Part shown: one piece after another, positions 15,255-23,591 of the stretch | Position numbering within the stretch: position 1 is the first letter of the stretch | How the letters are laid out: each line of letters opens with the position of its first letter | Source: JBCCGL01 sp039029275 | Lineage (GTDB): Bacteria > Pseudomonadota > Gammaproteobacteria > JBCCGL01 | Length of the DNA: 64,000 bases | NCBI GenBank assembly: GCA_039029275.1 | Contig: JBCCGL010000001.1 | Location: 1-64,000, forward strand | Direction of reading: 5' to 3' | Notes under the pieces: model-generated | Seen by the model: only the letters and a program-made list of their open reading frames with translations | Told to the model about the DNA's origin: nothing | Databases searched by the model: none | Program-made: the position numbers and the translations under genes

Positions 15255-16589
15255 ATGCAATCACCCGAGCTTCTGTCCCCAGCCGGGACATTCAAAAACA
15301 TGACGTACGCTTTCGCCTACGGGGCGGACGCCGTTTACGCCGGACAACCGCGCTACAGCCTGCGCGCGCGCAATAATGATTTTTCGATGGAGAATCTGCG
15401 CAAGGGCATCGACTACGCGCACGGCATCGGCAAGCGGTTCTTTGTTGCCAGCAACGTTTTGCCGCACAACAACAAAGTCAGAACGTATTTACGTGATATG
15501 GAGCCGGTCGTCGAAATGAAGCCGGACGCGCTGATCATGGCTGACCCCGGGCTGATCATGCTGGTGCGCGAAAAATGGCCCGATCAGGCCATCCATCTTT
15601 CGGTCCAGGCCAACACCATGAACGCCGCGTCGGTGAAGTTCTGGCACTCGGTCGGACTGACGCGTGTGATCCTCTCGCGCGAACTCGGGCTGGAAGAGAT
15701 CGCCGAAATCAAACAACAATGCCCGGAGATGGAAATCGAAGTTTTTGTACACGGCTCACTTTGTATTGCCTACTCCGGCCGCTGCCTGTTGTCGGGTTAC
15801 TTCAACCATCGCGACCCGAATCAGGGTGCGTGCACCAACGCCTGCCGCTGGCAATACGGCGTGACCGAGGGCAAGACCGACGACTCAGGCGATGCGCGAC
15901 CGCTGGGATCGGCGTTTGGCAATTACACGCCGCAGGTCGCGGCGCACAATGATATCGACGAACAGCCCGTCTATTTACTCGAAGAAAAATCGCGCCCCGG
16001 CGAGTTTATGCCAATCGAGGAAGACGAAAACGGCACCTACATTCTCAACTCCAAAGATTTGCGTGCAATCCAGCATGTCGCGCAGCTGGCGAATATTGGA
16101 GTCGATTCACTCAAAATTGAGGGCCGCACAAAATCCCACTTCTATACCGCACGCACAGCGCAACTGTATCGTCGTGCGATTGAAGACTGGGCTACAGGGC
16201 AGGAGTTCGATATGGATTTGATGCGCGGCCTCGATGGTATGGCCAGCCGTGGCTACACCGAAGGTTTCTATCGTCGTCACGTGCCAAAGGACATGCAAAA
16301 CTATGACGACGGGGGTACCCAGTTGGGAAGCCAGCGCTTTGCTGGCGAAATAGATCCGAGCGCAGACACGAACGGGATGATCACTGTCGATGTAAAAAAC
16401 AAAATCCGCGTCGGCGACGAACTCGAATTAATGCTACCCAATGGCAGCCACCGTTTTACCCTGCAACATATGGAAAACGAAAAAGGCGAAGCGATGGATA
16501 TTGCGCCAGGCTCCGGTCACCGCATTCGCATCCCCACGCCTGTCGAAATTAATCAAGCCGGGTTCGGTATGTTGATGGTGTGCAGCTAA
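15255..16589 (+). CDS. trhP: U32-family tRNA hydroxylation protein TrhP (YegQ)
   Basis: This 444-residue protein closely resembles E. coli YegQ/TrhP from end to end, starting with PELLSPAGTFKNMTYAFAYG and containing GADAVYAGQPRYSLR. The peptidase U32 signature is present as EVFVHGSLCIAYSGRCLLS (about residues 161-179). TrhP hydroxylates uridine 34 of tRNAs to give 5-hydroxyuridine, using prephenate and an iron-sulfur site. Additional conserved cysteines are seen in CTNACRW (about 194-200). The gene stands alone between LysR and an ABC transporter operon. Length and motifs are complete. Confidence 0.92.
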   Translation: MQSPELLSPAGTFKNMTYAFAYGADAVYAGQPRYSLRARNNDFSMENLRKGIDYAHGIGKRFFVASNVLPHNNKVRTYLRDMEPVVEMKPDALIMADPGLIMLVREKWPDQAIHLSVQANTMNAASVKFWHSVGLTRVILSRELGLEEIAEIKQQCPEMEIEVFVHGSLCIAYSGRCLLSGYFNHRDPNQGACTNACRWQYGVTEGKTDDSGDARPLGSAFGNYTPQVAAHNDIDEQPVYLLEEKSRPGEFMPIEEDENGTYILNSKDLRAIQHVAQLANIGVDSLKIEGRTKSHFYTARTAQLYRRAIEDWATGQEFDMDLMRGLDGMASRGYTEGFYRRHVPKDMQNYDDGGTQLGSQRFAGEIDPSADTNGMITVDVKNKIRVGDELELMLPNGSHRFTLQHMENEKGEAMDIAPGSGHRIRIPTPVEINQAGFGMLMVCS

Positions 16590-16677
16590 GACCACCCTTT
16601 CGTTTCAATTCGCTCACATACACTGTCGAAAGCGCGCGTTATATTGCCCGATTTAACGCAGCTAACTTGAATACTCG

Positions 16678-17379
16678 ATGAACGCGAACTCAGCAATCGA
16701 TCTGGCAAACGTGAGCTTCCGGTGGCCACGATCGTCTCGAGCAATCATCGACATCGCGCATTTGTCACTCAAAAAATCAGAAAAACTGTTTTTACACGGG
16801 CCCAGCGGTAGCGGCAAAACAACGTTGCTGAGCCTGATTGGCGGCATTCATGCGGCGGATTCAGGTGAGCTGTCGGTGCTTGACAATAATTTGTGCTCGA
16901 TGTCGAACGCTCAGCGCGATCAGCTCAGGGCGGATCACATTGGCTTTGTATTTCAGATGTTCAATCTGATTCCGTATCTCAATGCAATCGATAACGTTTT
17001 GCTGCCGCTGCGGTTTTCGCGCGTGCGAAAAAACCGCTGCACAGATGCGAAAAAAGATGCACTGGCACTGCTGGAACAACTCGGTTTGGGCGACAGCGCA
17101 ACACATCTCGCCAGACCGAGCAAACTCAGTGTTGGGCAACAGCAACGCGTTGCCGCAGCACGCGCATTAATCGGAGAGCCGGAGATTATTATCGCCGACG
17201 AACCGACATCATCGCTCGACGCCGACAACCGCACCCAGTTTATTGATCTGTTAATGCGCAGGTGTGAGTCAAGCGGTGCCGCGCTATTGTTTGTCAGTCA
17301 CGATACCTCGCTGGCCGCATCCTTCGACCGACAAATCAATTTGAACGACGTCAATCGAGTCAGCGAGTTATCTGAATGA
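16678..17379 (+). CDS. ABC transporter ATP-binding protein (LolD/MacB type)
   Basis: This 233-residue ATPase has Walker A GPSGSGKTT near residue 41, the Q-loop FVFQMFNLIPYL typical of the LolD/MacB/FtsE group, Walker B IIIADEPTSSLD (about 172-183) and the H-loop SHD. The signature reads LSVGQQQRVA, with valine in place of the usual second glycine; LSVGQ variants occur in this group. It overlaps the permease gene by 4 bp (ATGA). With the DUF3299 gene it forms a three-gene operon resembling the zinc-related Zrg clusters, but the DUF2796 binding protein of those clusters is absent. Confidence 0.9.
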   Translation: MNANSAIDLANVSFRWPRSSRAIIDIAHLSLKKSEKLFLHGPSGSGKTTLLSLIGGIHAADSGELSVLDNNLCSMSNAQRDQLRADHIGFVFQMFNLIPYLNAIDNVLLPLRFSRVRKNRCTDAKKDALALLEQLGLGDSATHLARPSKLSVGQQQRVAAARALIGEPEIIIADEPTSSLDADNRTQFIDLLMRRCESSGAALLFVSHDTSLAASFDRQINLNDVNRVSELSE

Positions 17380-18632
17380 AGGTATTCATGCTAACGCTCG
17401 CCAGTATGTTGAATCGGCGTTGGACCCTGGCACTCACCGTCCTGTCGATAGCTCTGTCGGTTGCCCTGTTGCTCGGCGTCGAGAGGGTTAGACAAGACGC
17501 GCGCAGCAGTTTTACCAACACAATTTCTGGAACCGATTTAGTGGTTGGCGCACGCAGCGGTCGTGTGCAATTGTTGCTGCATTCGATTTTTAGAATCGGA
17601 AATGCAAGTAACAATATTTCATGGGAAAGCTATAAGAAAATCAGCGCACACCCGACGGTGGACTGGTCGATCCCGATCTCACTGGGCGACTCGCACCGCG
17701 GCTTTCGGGTAATGGGCACCAGTCAAAATTACTTTAGCGATTACACCTTCGCGAATAAACAAGCGCTGGTATTTTCGAAAGGGCAACCTTTTGAAGCCGT
17801 CTTCGACACCGTAATCGGCAGCGAAGTCGCACGTCAGCTAGGCTATACACTGGATCAGGAGATCGTCGTTGCACACGGCGTAACCGACGTGGTGTTCGCG
17901 CGTCACTACGACAAGCCGTTCACTGTCGTCGGCATTCTTGAACCGACCGGAACGCCGGTCGACCGCACGGTGCACGTCAGCCTCGAAGGAATCGAAGCAA
18001 TGCATATTGACTGGAAATCGGGCGCGCGCACGGGCAAAAAAATCACCGCTGAAGAAGCCTTGAGCAGGGATTTACAACCAAAACAAATCACCGCGTTTCT
18101 GTTGAGTCTGGAATCGAAAATTGCCGTGTTGGCAATCCAACGTGCAATCAACGAGTTTGGTGAAGAACCACTACTTGCCGTGCTTCCTGGTATCGCATTG
18201 CAAGAGCTGTGGGATTTAATTGCGGTCGGCGAAAACGCGCTCCTGACGGTTTCGATATTCGTTGTCATCAGCAGCTTTATCGGTCTTTTGACCGGCCTGC
18301 TGACGAGCCTAAACGAGCGACGCCGGGAGATCGCGATACTGCGCGCGCTTGGCGCACGGCGCTCGCATGTCGTTTTGTTGCTACTCAGCGAAGCGCTGAT
18401 CACGACGCTGCTGGGCTTGCTGGCGGGGTTTGCACTGTTCGCCGTTGCCGTCGCTTCAGCACAATCGTTTGTGCAAGCGCAATACGGACTTTATCTGACA
18501 CTTTCGCCACCCGGCGCGTTCGAGGCACTTTTCGCGCTAGGATTTGTCATACTCAGCATCGTTACTGGGGCGTATCCCGCGTGGCGTGCGTATCGTCAGT
18601 CACTGCACGACGGGATGACGCCGCAGCACTGA
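17376..18632 (+). CDS. ABC transporter permease (FtsX/MacB-like)
   Basis: This 418-residue permease has the FtsX/MacB topology. One N-terminal transmembrane helix (about residues 16-36) is followed by a large periplasmic domain of about 240 residues. Three C-terminal helices then appear around 285-310, 340-365 and 380-405. NERRREIAILRALGARRSHV is the cytoplasmic coupling segment that defines the family. It pairs with the ATPase just upstream, which it overlaps. Such systems often act on periplasmic or outer-membrane substrates rather than importing solutes. The substrate is unknown. Confidence 0.88.
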   Translation: MKVFMLTLASMLNRRWTLALTVLSIALSVALLLGVERVRQDARSSFTNTISGTDLVVGARSGRVQLLLHSIFRIGNASNNISWESYKKISAHPTVDWSIPISLGDSHRGFRVMGTSQNYFSDYTFANKQALVFSKGQPFEAVFDTVIGSEVARQLGYTLDQEIVVAHGVTDVVFARHYDKPFTVVGILEPTGTPVDRTVHVSLEGIEAMHIDWKSGARTGKKITAEEALSRDLQPKQITAFLLSLESKIAVLAIQRAINEFGEEPLLAVLPGIALQELWDLIAVGENALLTVSIFVVISSFIGLLTGLLTSLNERRREIAILRALGARRSHVVLLLLSEALITTLLGLLAGFALFAVAVASAQSFVQAQYGLYLTLSPPGAFEALFALGFVILSIVTGAYPAWRAYRQSLHDGMTPQH

Positions 18633-18638
18633 CGCCCT

Positions 18639-19157
18639 ATGTTCAGGATCAACAGTATGTCACGCATGTCAGCTTTTCTTATTACGGCGCTCTTGCTTGC
18701 GTGGCAGCCGCTGGTGCAAGCGTCAGAACCGCAGGAAGTGTACTGGGAAGATCTTGTACCCGAGGGCTGGTATCCGCCTGAGCCGGATTTCAGCTCTTCG
18801 TTTTTTATCGACCACGAAGCGGATCCTGCGGCGGTGCAACCGTCAATGGACGCTCCCGTGGTCGAGTCGATGCACAACAAGCACGTCAAGATTCCCGGAT
18901 TTATTTTGCCGGTTGAGTTTGAAGGCGATGCCGTCATCGAGTTTTTGTTGGTGCCGTATGTGGGTGCCTGTATTCACGTACCGCCGCCGCCACCCAATCA
19001 AATTGTCCTTGTCGAACTCGAAGAGCCGCTGGTCGGGACCGACCTCTTCGATCCGGTTTGGGTCGAGGGTGAGTTGAGAATTGAATCCGTGCGGTCACTT
19101 TACGCGCAATCGTCCTACACCTTAGCGGGTAAGGAAATCACCAAGTACGAGTGGTAA
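18639..19157 (+). CDS. DUF3299 family periplasmic protein
   Basis: This 172-residue protein has an N-terminal signal peptide (hydrophobic AFLITALLLAWQPL, cleavage probably after VQA). The DUF3299 core runs from about residue 85: KIPGFILPVEF followed by FLLVPYVGACIHVPPPPPNQ, where the single cysteine and histidine are conserved. It follows the ABC permease by 6 bp. DUF3299 genes often sit beside this kind of ABC transporter in marine gammaproteobacteria, including zinc-uptake clusters. The metal link is family knowledge, not shown here. The start may be the ATG at 18657. Confidence 0.85.
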   Translation: MFRINSMSRMSAFLITALLLAWQPLVQASEPQEVYWEDLVPEGWYPPEPDFSSSFFIDHEADPAAVQPSMDAPVVESMHNKHVKIPGFILPVEFEGDAVIEFLLVPYVGACIHVPPPPPNQIVLVELEEPLVGTDLFDPVWVEGELRIESVRSLYAQSSYTLAGKEITKYEW

Positions 19158-19181
19158 AAAAGGGGCAGCGACTGCTGCCCC
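19156..19181 (-). terminator. Rho-independent terminator for the fasciclin gene
   Basis: On the minus strand GGGGCAGC, a 4-base loop and GCTGCCCC form a perfect 8-bp stem followed by six T residues (19161-19156). It lies 65 bp after the fasciclin gene and overlaps the stop codon of the convergent DUF3299 gene. Confidence 0.85.
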
Positions 19182-19245
19182 AGGGTTAATTGAGAGAGGA
19201 ACTGATTGAGCGCAACGCGAATCTGCATGCGCGCACCGCTTAAAG

Positions 19246-21084
19246 TCAGTGCAAAGTATCGGTGATCACCGTGTCGATTGCGTGAATCACACCGTTGCTC
19301 GTGAAAATGTCGAATATCACGACTTTCGAACCCTGAATCAGCAGCTCGCCGTCGACAATGTTGATATCAACTGGATCGTGCCCGCCTGTATCGACCGTTG
19401 CGCCATTCAAGCTAAATGCGGCGACCGACCCGACCGCAGCGCCGGGAATAATATGCTGGTCGAGCAGCCGTCCGATAATGCGCGGGCGATGAAGCAACGC
19501 ATTTAGCGTGTCAGCCGGGATTTTTGCAAAGGCGTCATCAGTCGGTGCGAATACCGTAAAGGTCTGATGTTCGTCGGCCAACGCGTGCGTAAAGTTCGCC
19601 GCATCGAGCGCGGCCAGAAGACGAGTGAATCGCCCATCCGCCGCTGCAGTTTCGACAATATTCATCGATGAATGCGTATTTTCTGCGGGCGGTATCAATA
19701 CCTTATCGAGCACGTGAATCACGCCATTAGCCGCGCGAACGTCGGTTGCTGACACTCGCGAGAGATTGATGTAAAGATCCACCCCGCTCAGCGATAGCGC
19801 CAGTTCATCGCCATTTGCGGCACCTACTATATTTTGCTGACTCGCCGCAATGCCGATCGCCGCATCCGCCAGCACTTCGCCGCTCAGTACGTGGTACATC
19901 AAAATATCGCGAAGCGTATCGGGGTCTGCAAGTAAGGCGTTGATCGTATCGGCACCCAGGGCGTTGAAGGCTGCATCGCTCGGCGCAAACACCGTGTAAG
20001 TCTCAGCGAGGTCATCCAGCGTAGCGGTCAAGCCGGCTACCTCGAGTGCTGCCAACAGGATTGTGAAATCACCGGCGTCTGTCGCCACGTCAATGATCGA
20101 AGGATCAGGCGGTGGAATCGTCACGTCGCCGCCGATGACTCCGTCGATAACATGGATGAGGCCATTGGATGCGAAAGTGTCGACGGCAGTAACCGTCGCA
20201 TCGCCATAGCGAAGATTCGCAGCGTCAATCGATACGAGCACATCGTTCTCGGCCAGAGTATCGACCTCGACACCGTTCAACGAAAACGCCTCCACCGAAT
20301 TCACGCTGCCAGCAACAACATGCTGCAGAAGGATTTCGCGAAGAATGTCGGGATTTGCGAGCAGACCATCGATACTGTCCTGCCCAAGCGCAGCGAACGC
20401 GGTATTAGTTGGCGCGAAAACCGTAAATTCGCCGCCGCTGTCTGCGAGAACCGTGTCGAGTCCCGTTGCCTGCAAAGCTGCCACCAGGGTCGTGAATTCG
20501 GTCGATGCCGAGGCGATATCGACAATCGACTCGGCCGGATTGGTATTCTCAGCGGGTGGAACCAACACGCGATCGATAACGTGAATGATGCCGTTGTCCG
20601 CCACCATATCTGCTCCTGTGACGACAGATAAATTGACCCGCAACGTGTTATCGACAAATGAAATACCGACCTGTTGGCCGTTTAACACGTCGACTTGCGA
20701 GCCCGCAGCGGCGATAGCTGCAGTGGAATCTATCTCGGAGCTCACGACGTGATACAGCAGAGTGTTGATTAACCCGGCAGTATCCGCGAGCAAAGCGTTC
20801 AAGGCTGCAGGGCCGAGGGCGTCGAATGCCGCATTGCTGGGCGCGAAAACCGTAAACCTGCCACGGTCGTCGGTGAGAGCACCGTCCAGTCCGGCGGCTT
20901 GAACTGCGGCGAGGAATGTACTTAATTCGCTATCCGTACCCGCCAGTTCGATAACGTTCTCGGGTCGCGCTAGATCGTTGCTGAGAGGGTCATCACCCGA
21001 ACTGCTTCCGCCTCCGCACGCAACGAGAAAAATCGCCCCCAGAATTAAACAGTTCTTTCCTGTTAATCCTCTCACCTCACCCAC
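19246..21084 (-). CDS. Lipoprotein with four fasciclin (FAS1) domains
   Basis: The protein has a lipoprotein signal with lipobox LVAC followed by GGGSSSG, so it is probably anchored in the outer membrane. Four tandem FAS1 domains of about 135-145 residues fill the rest (roughly 40-175, 185-320, 330-465 and 475-610). Each has the H1 motif TVFAPSNAAF or a variant (four copies: TVFAPSNAAF, TVFAPTNTAF, TVFAPSDAAF, TVFAPTDDAF). Each also ends with an H2-like motif such as NGIIHVIDRVL. FAS1 domains mediate adhesion to surfaces or other cells. The GTG at 21084 is used; the GTG at 21075 would leave a 20-residue signal and is equally plausible. Confidence 0.93.
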   Translation of the reverse strand: MGEVRGLTGKNCLILGAIFLVACGGGSSSGDDPLSNDLARPENVIELAGTDSELSTFLAAVQAAGLDGALTDDRGRFTVFAPSNAAFDALGPAALNALLADTAGLINTLLYHVVSSEIDSTAAIAAAGSQVDVLNGQQVGISFVDNTLRVNLSVVTGADMVADNGIIHVIDRVLVPPAENTNPAESIVDIASASTEFTTLVAALQATGLDTVLADSGGEFTVFAPTNTAFAALGQDSIDGLLANPDILREILLQHVVAGSVNSVEAFSLNGVEVDTLAENDVLVSIDAANLRYGDATVTAVDTFASNGLIHVIDGVIGGDVTIPPPDPSIIDVATDAGDFTILLAALEVAGLTATLDDLAETYTVFAPSDAAFNALGADTINALLADPDTLRDILMYHVLSGEVLADAAIGIAASQQNIVGAANGDELALSLSGVDLYINLSRVSATDVRAANGVIHVLDKVLIPPAENTHSSMNIVETAAADGRFTRLLAALDAANFTHALADEHQTFTVFAPTDDAFAKIPADTLNALLHRPRIIGRLLDQHIIPGAAVGSVAAFSLNGATVDTGGHDPVDINIVDGELLIQGSKVVIFDIFTSNGVIHAIDTVITDTLH

Positions 21085-21386
21085 CCCCGATTTTATGCGT
21101 GTTTAGTATTCGCGTTACGGGTTCAAACGATACTCAGATTAGCGAGCAGAGAAAGATTGGGTTACAAAAATTTCATATTAAATGTGTGATCCAAAAGAGC
21201 ACTTTATTCATGCCGATTGCAATCACACGAATCGATTTATTTTTTGCGGCTAATTTTTCGGATGAAAAATCAGTAAACGAGTGAGCCAAATTCGCTTTCG
21301 TTTTCCGAATTTTCTATTGGACGCGGCAAGATCGAAGACACCGCAAAAACTGCAGTCGCCTCACACTGACGTCGTGCTTTTTGTAA
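21085..21386. other. Gene-free spacer upstream of the fasciclin gene
   Basis: About 300 AT-rich bases lie between two minus-strand genes. It must contain the fasciclin promoter. A U-rich hairpin ATTTTTC/GAAAAAT (21253-21270) is present. I see no credible gene. Confidence 0.4.
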
Positions 21387-23381
21387 TCAGCTTACTTTGA
21401 ATTTCTCTGTTTGCCGGTTGAGTTGGAGCATCTTCGCCACGAGCGCCTCGGTGCTCGTCTCTATGGTTTCTGCCGAACTCAAATTTTTCTTGGAGCTATC
21501 GGCGATATTGCCGACGCTGCTCGCGATGCTGCCCGAACCCACTGACTGTTCCTGTGTCGCGCTCGAAATCTGTACCAGTAGCTCATCAACCTGCGAGATT
21601 GAATCCGTTGTCAGTTTTACGAACTCGGCCGTTTGCGTGGAATTCTCCCGACACGCTTCAGCGTGTTCGTGACTTTGTTGCATGGATGCTCGAATATCGC
21701 TAGCGCTGCTTTGCAGTGCTTCAATTATCGCCTGAATCTCCTGCGTCGACACTTGCGTGCGCTGCGCCAGACTTCGAACTTCGTCTGCGACAACTGCGAA
21801 TCCACGCCCTTGCTCACCCGCTCGCGCAGCTTCGATAGCAGCATTTAGCGCCAACAGGTTTGTCTGGTCAGCAATGTCACGAATGGTATTGAGAATTCCG
21901 CCGATGCTCTTGCTGTTCTCCGAAAGCGCGTGCGACACCTCCGCTGACTGCTGAATACTCTGCGCGAGCTGATGGATTGTTTCTGACGTTTTATGGGTCC
22001 ACTCATGTGCGTCTTGACTGCTACCCCGCATAGACCGAGAAAGCTCTACGACCGTTTGGCAAGAACTCGCCACTTCGTCGATGTTGGTTTTCATTTCATT
22101 GATCGCATTCATCGCGTTTTCGGCCTGCTGTTGCTGCTCAATAGAAACGCGTCTGTTCGCCCTGGCTTCGCTTTCGAAAACGCCGGTATGTGAGTTGACT
22201 TCATGCGCCACTGCTCGCAGGTCGCCAATCATGTCTTTTAACCACGCGATATAGTTGCTTACACTTGTGTAAATGCCTGCGACCTCGTCTTTTCCTGCGC
22301 CGTTGAGTTGGACTGTCAGGTCACTGTTCTCCGCACTCTCGCGCAGGGATGTTTGCAAATTGCCTATGCGTTTACAGATATCGGAAGAAACGAGAAGAGC
22401 ACCCCATGCGACAACAACGGTAAGCGTTACAAGCGCCGCCACAAAAAACCAAAACTGCTGTGTGGCTTTGTTAAGTTCGTTGACGCCACGCGTCTTCATT
22501 TCCGCAGTAAGGTCAATCAAGATAGATTTGATCTGTTTAATTCGCTTGGTCGCCAACGGAAACCACTGATCGGGGCTGGGGCCTTTTATCGCCTCGAGAT
22601 TTTCATATTGATTTAGAAAGTTGCGCTCATGTTGCAGGAGCTGCAACATCGTTGGTGATTCCAATAATTCATTAACTGCCGCTTTGAAATCGGCGTTTTT
22701 AATATCGCGTAGTGAGTTTAGATGCGTGTTGAATTCAGCGATGTAAACGTTTATTCGTGAGTACGCTTGCACACTGGCCGAACCGCGCGCGAAAACGCCG
22801 TTCATTGCACCGCGACTTTGGCCAGCACGTTCTTTACTCTTCAGGAGCGAAATGAAATGCGTAAAGTCGTCCGCGATCCAACTGCCGGTGACATCTTTGG
22901 AAAGCCTGCTGATTAAATCGAGTGCCTCCTGATTAAGCTGCGAGTAATAAGCAAAGGCTCGATTGTCAGGGTCCAGCGCATCGACTCGCTCACGCACCGT
23001 AGACTTCTGAGCAAACAGTTTCTTGATGGTGACGAAAAATTCGTCTGGCACAAGCCCGTCTAACCCTTGGGCAATGTGTTCTTGAAAAGCCCTCTCGGCA
23101 GCATCGGCTTTTTGTCGCTGGGCGATGACCTTGTCTTTACCGTTTGTGCCATCGCTGCCCAGAAACCCGGCCGTAAGACCGCGCTCAACGGCATGCTGAT
23201 GGGCGATTTCATCAAGATGTGTGCTGAGATCAATTATGGATTGGGTGCGAGCCACCGCGCGACGTTGTTCCAAAAGCTCGATGCCAGTGACGGAAGCGAG
23301 TAGAACAATCGCTGTCAAAGGGACGAGCACCAAAAACCCCATTTTGTATCGCAGCGCGATACGCGAAAGCAAAGAACCCAT
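21387..23381 (-). CDS. Methyl-accepting chemotaxis protein with NIT-type sensor
   Basis: This 664-residue chemoreceptor has an N-terminal transmembrane helix (about 12-34), a helical periplasmic sensor (about 40-300), a second helix near 310-335, a HAMP region and the signalling domain. The signalling hairpin is clear: RDIADQTNLLALNAAIEAARAGE with FAVVADEVRSLAQRT. The sensor has HQHAVERGLTAGFLGSDG, which matches the 'ERG.t..fl...G' signature of NIT (nitrate/nitrite-sensing) domains. The ligand is not proven. The ATG at 23381 is preferred to the TTG at 23396. It diverges from soeABC. No other chemotaxis genes are in the window. Confidence 0.9.
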   Translation of the reverse strand: MGSLLSRIALRYKMGFLVLVPLTAIVLLASVTGIELLEQRRAVARTQSIIDLSTHLDEIAHQHAVERGLTAGFLGSDGTNGKDKVIAQRQKADAAERAFQEHIAQGLDGLVPDEFFVTIKKLFAQKSTVRERVDALDPDNRAFAYYSQLNQEALDLISRLSKDVTGSWIADDFTHFISLLKSKERAGQSRGAMNGVFARGSASVQAYSRINVYIAEFNTHLNSLRDIKNADFKAAVNELLESPTMLQLLQHERNFLNQYENLEAIKGPSPDQWFPLATKRIKQIKSILIDLTAEMKTRGVNELNKATQQFWFFVAALVTLTVVVAWGALLVSSDICKRIGNLQTSLRESAENSDLTVQLNGAGKDEVAGIYTSVSNYIAWLKDMIGDLRAVAHEVNSHTGVFESEARANRRVSIEQQQQAENAMNAINEMKTNIDEVASSCQTVVELSRSMRGSSQDAHEWTHKTSETIHQLAQSIQQSAEVSHALSENSKSIGGILNTIRDIADQTNLLALNAAIEAARAGEQGRGFAVVADEVRSLAQRTQVSTQEIQAIIEALQSSASDIRASMQQSHEHAEACRENSTQTAEFVKLTTDSISQVDELLVQISSATQEQSVGSGSIASSVGNIADSSKKNLSSAETIETSTEALVAKMLQLNRQTEKFKVS

Positions 23382-23470
23382 GATGAAAATGACCAAACAA
23401 TTGTTTTTACAGAGTGTTTGATAAGTCGGCGAGCGTATGCAGTTCTTTAATAAAGCGCCCGATTGGCAGT

Positions 23471-23489
23471 ATTAATAGATATTATTAAT
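23471..23489. promoter_or_regulatory. AT-rich inverted repeat upstream of soeA
   Basis: ATTAATA (23471-23477) and TATTAAT (23483-23489) form 7-bp arms with a 5-base spacer, about 100 bp before soeA, in the gap between soeA and the chemoreceptor gene. It could be an operator, but AT-rich palindromes also arise by chance. Confidence 0.3.
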
Positions 23490-23591
23490 TGTATATAGAA
23501 ATTACTTATGTTTGCATCAATAACTCTGTTTTGATTCTGGGTCAGCCGTCACCCACAATTCCTTCATCCCACAACGCCAAACGCCATACGA

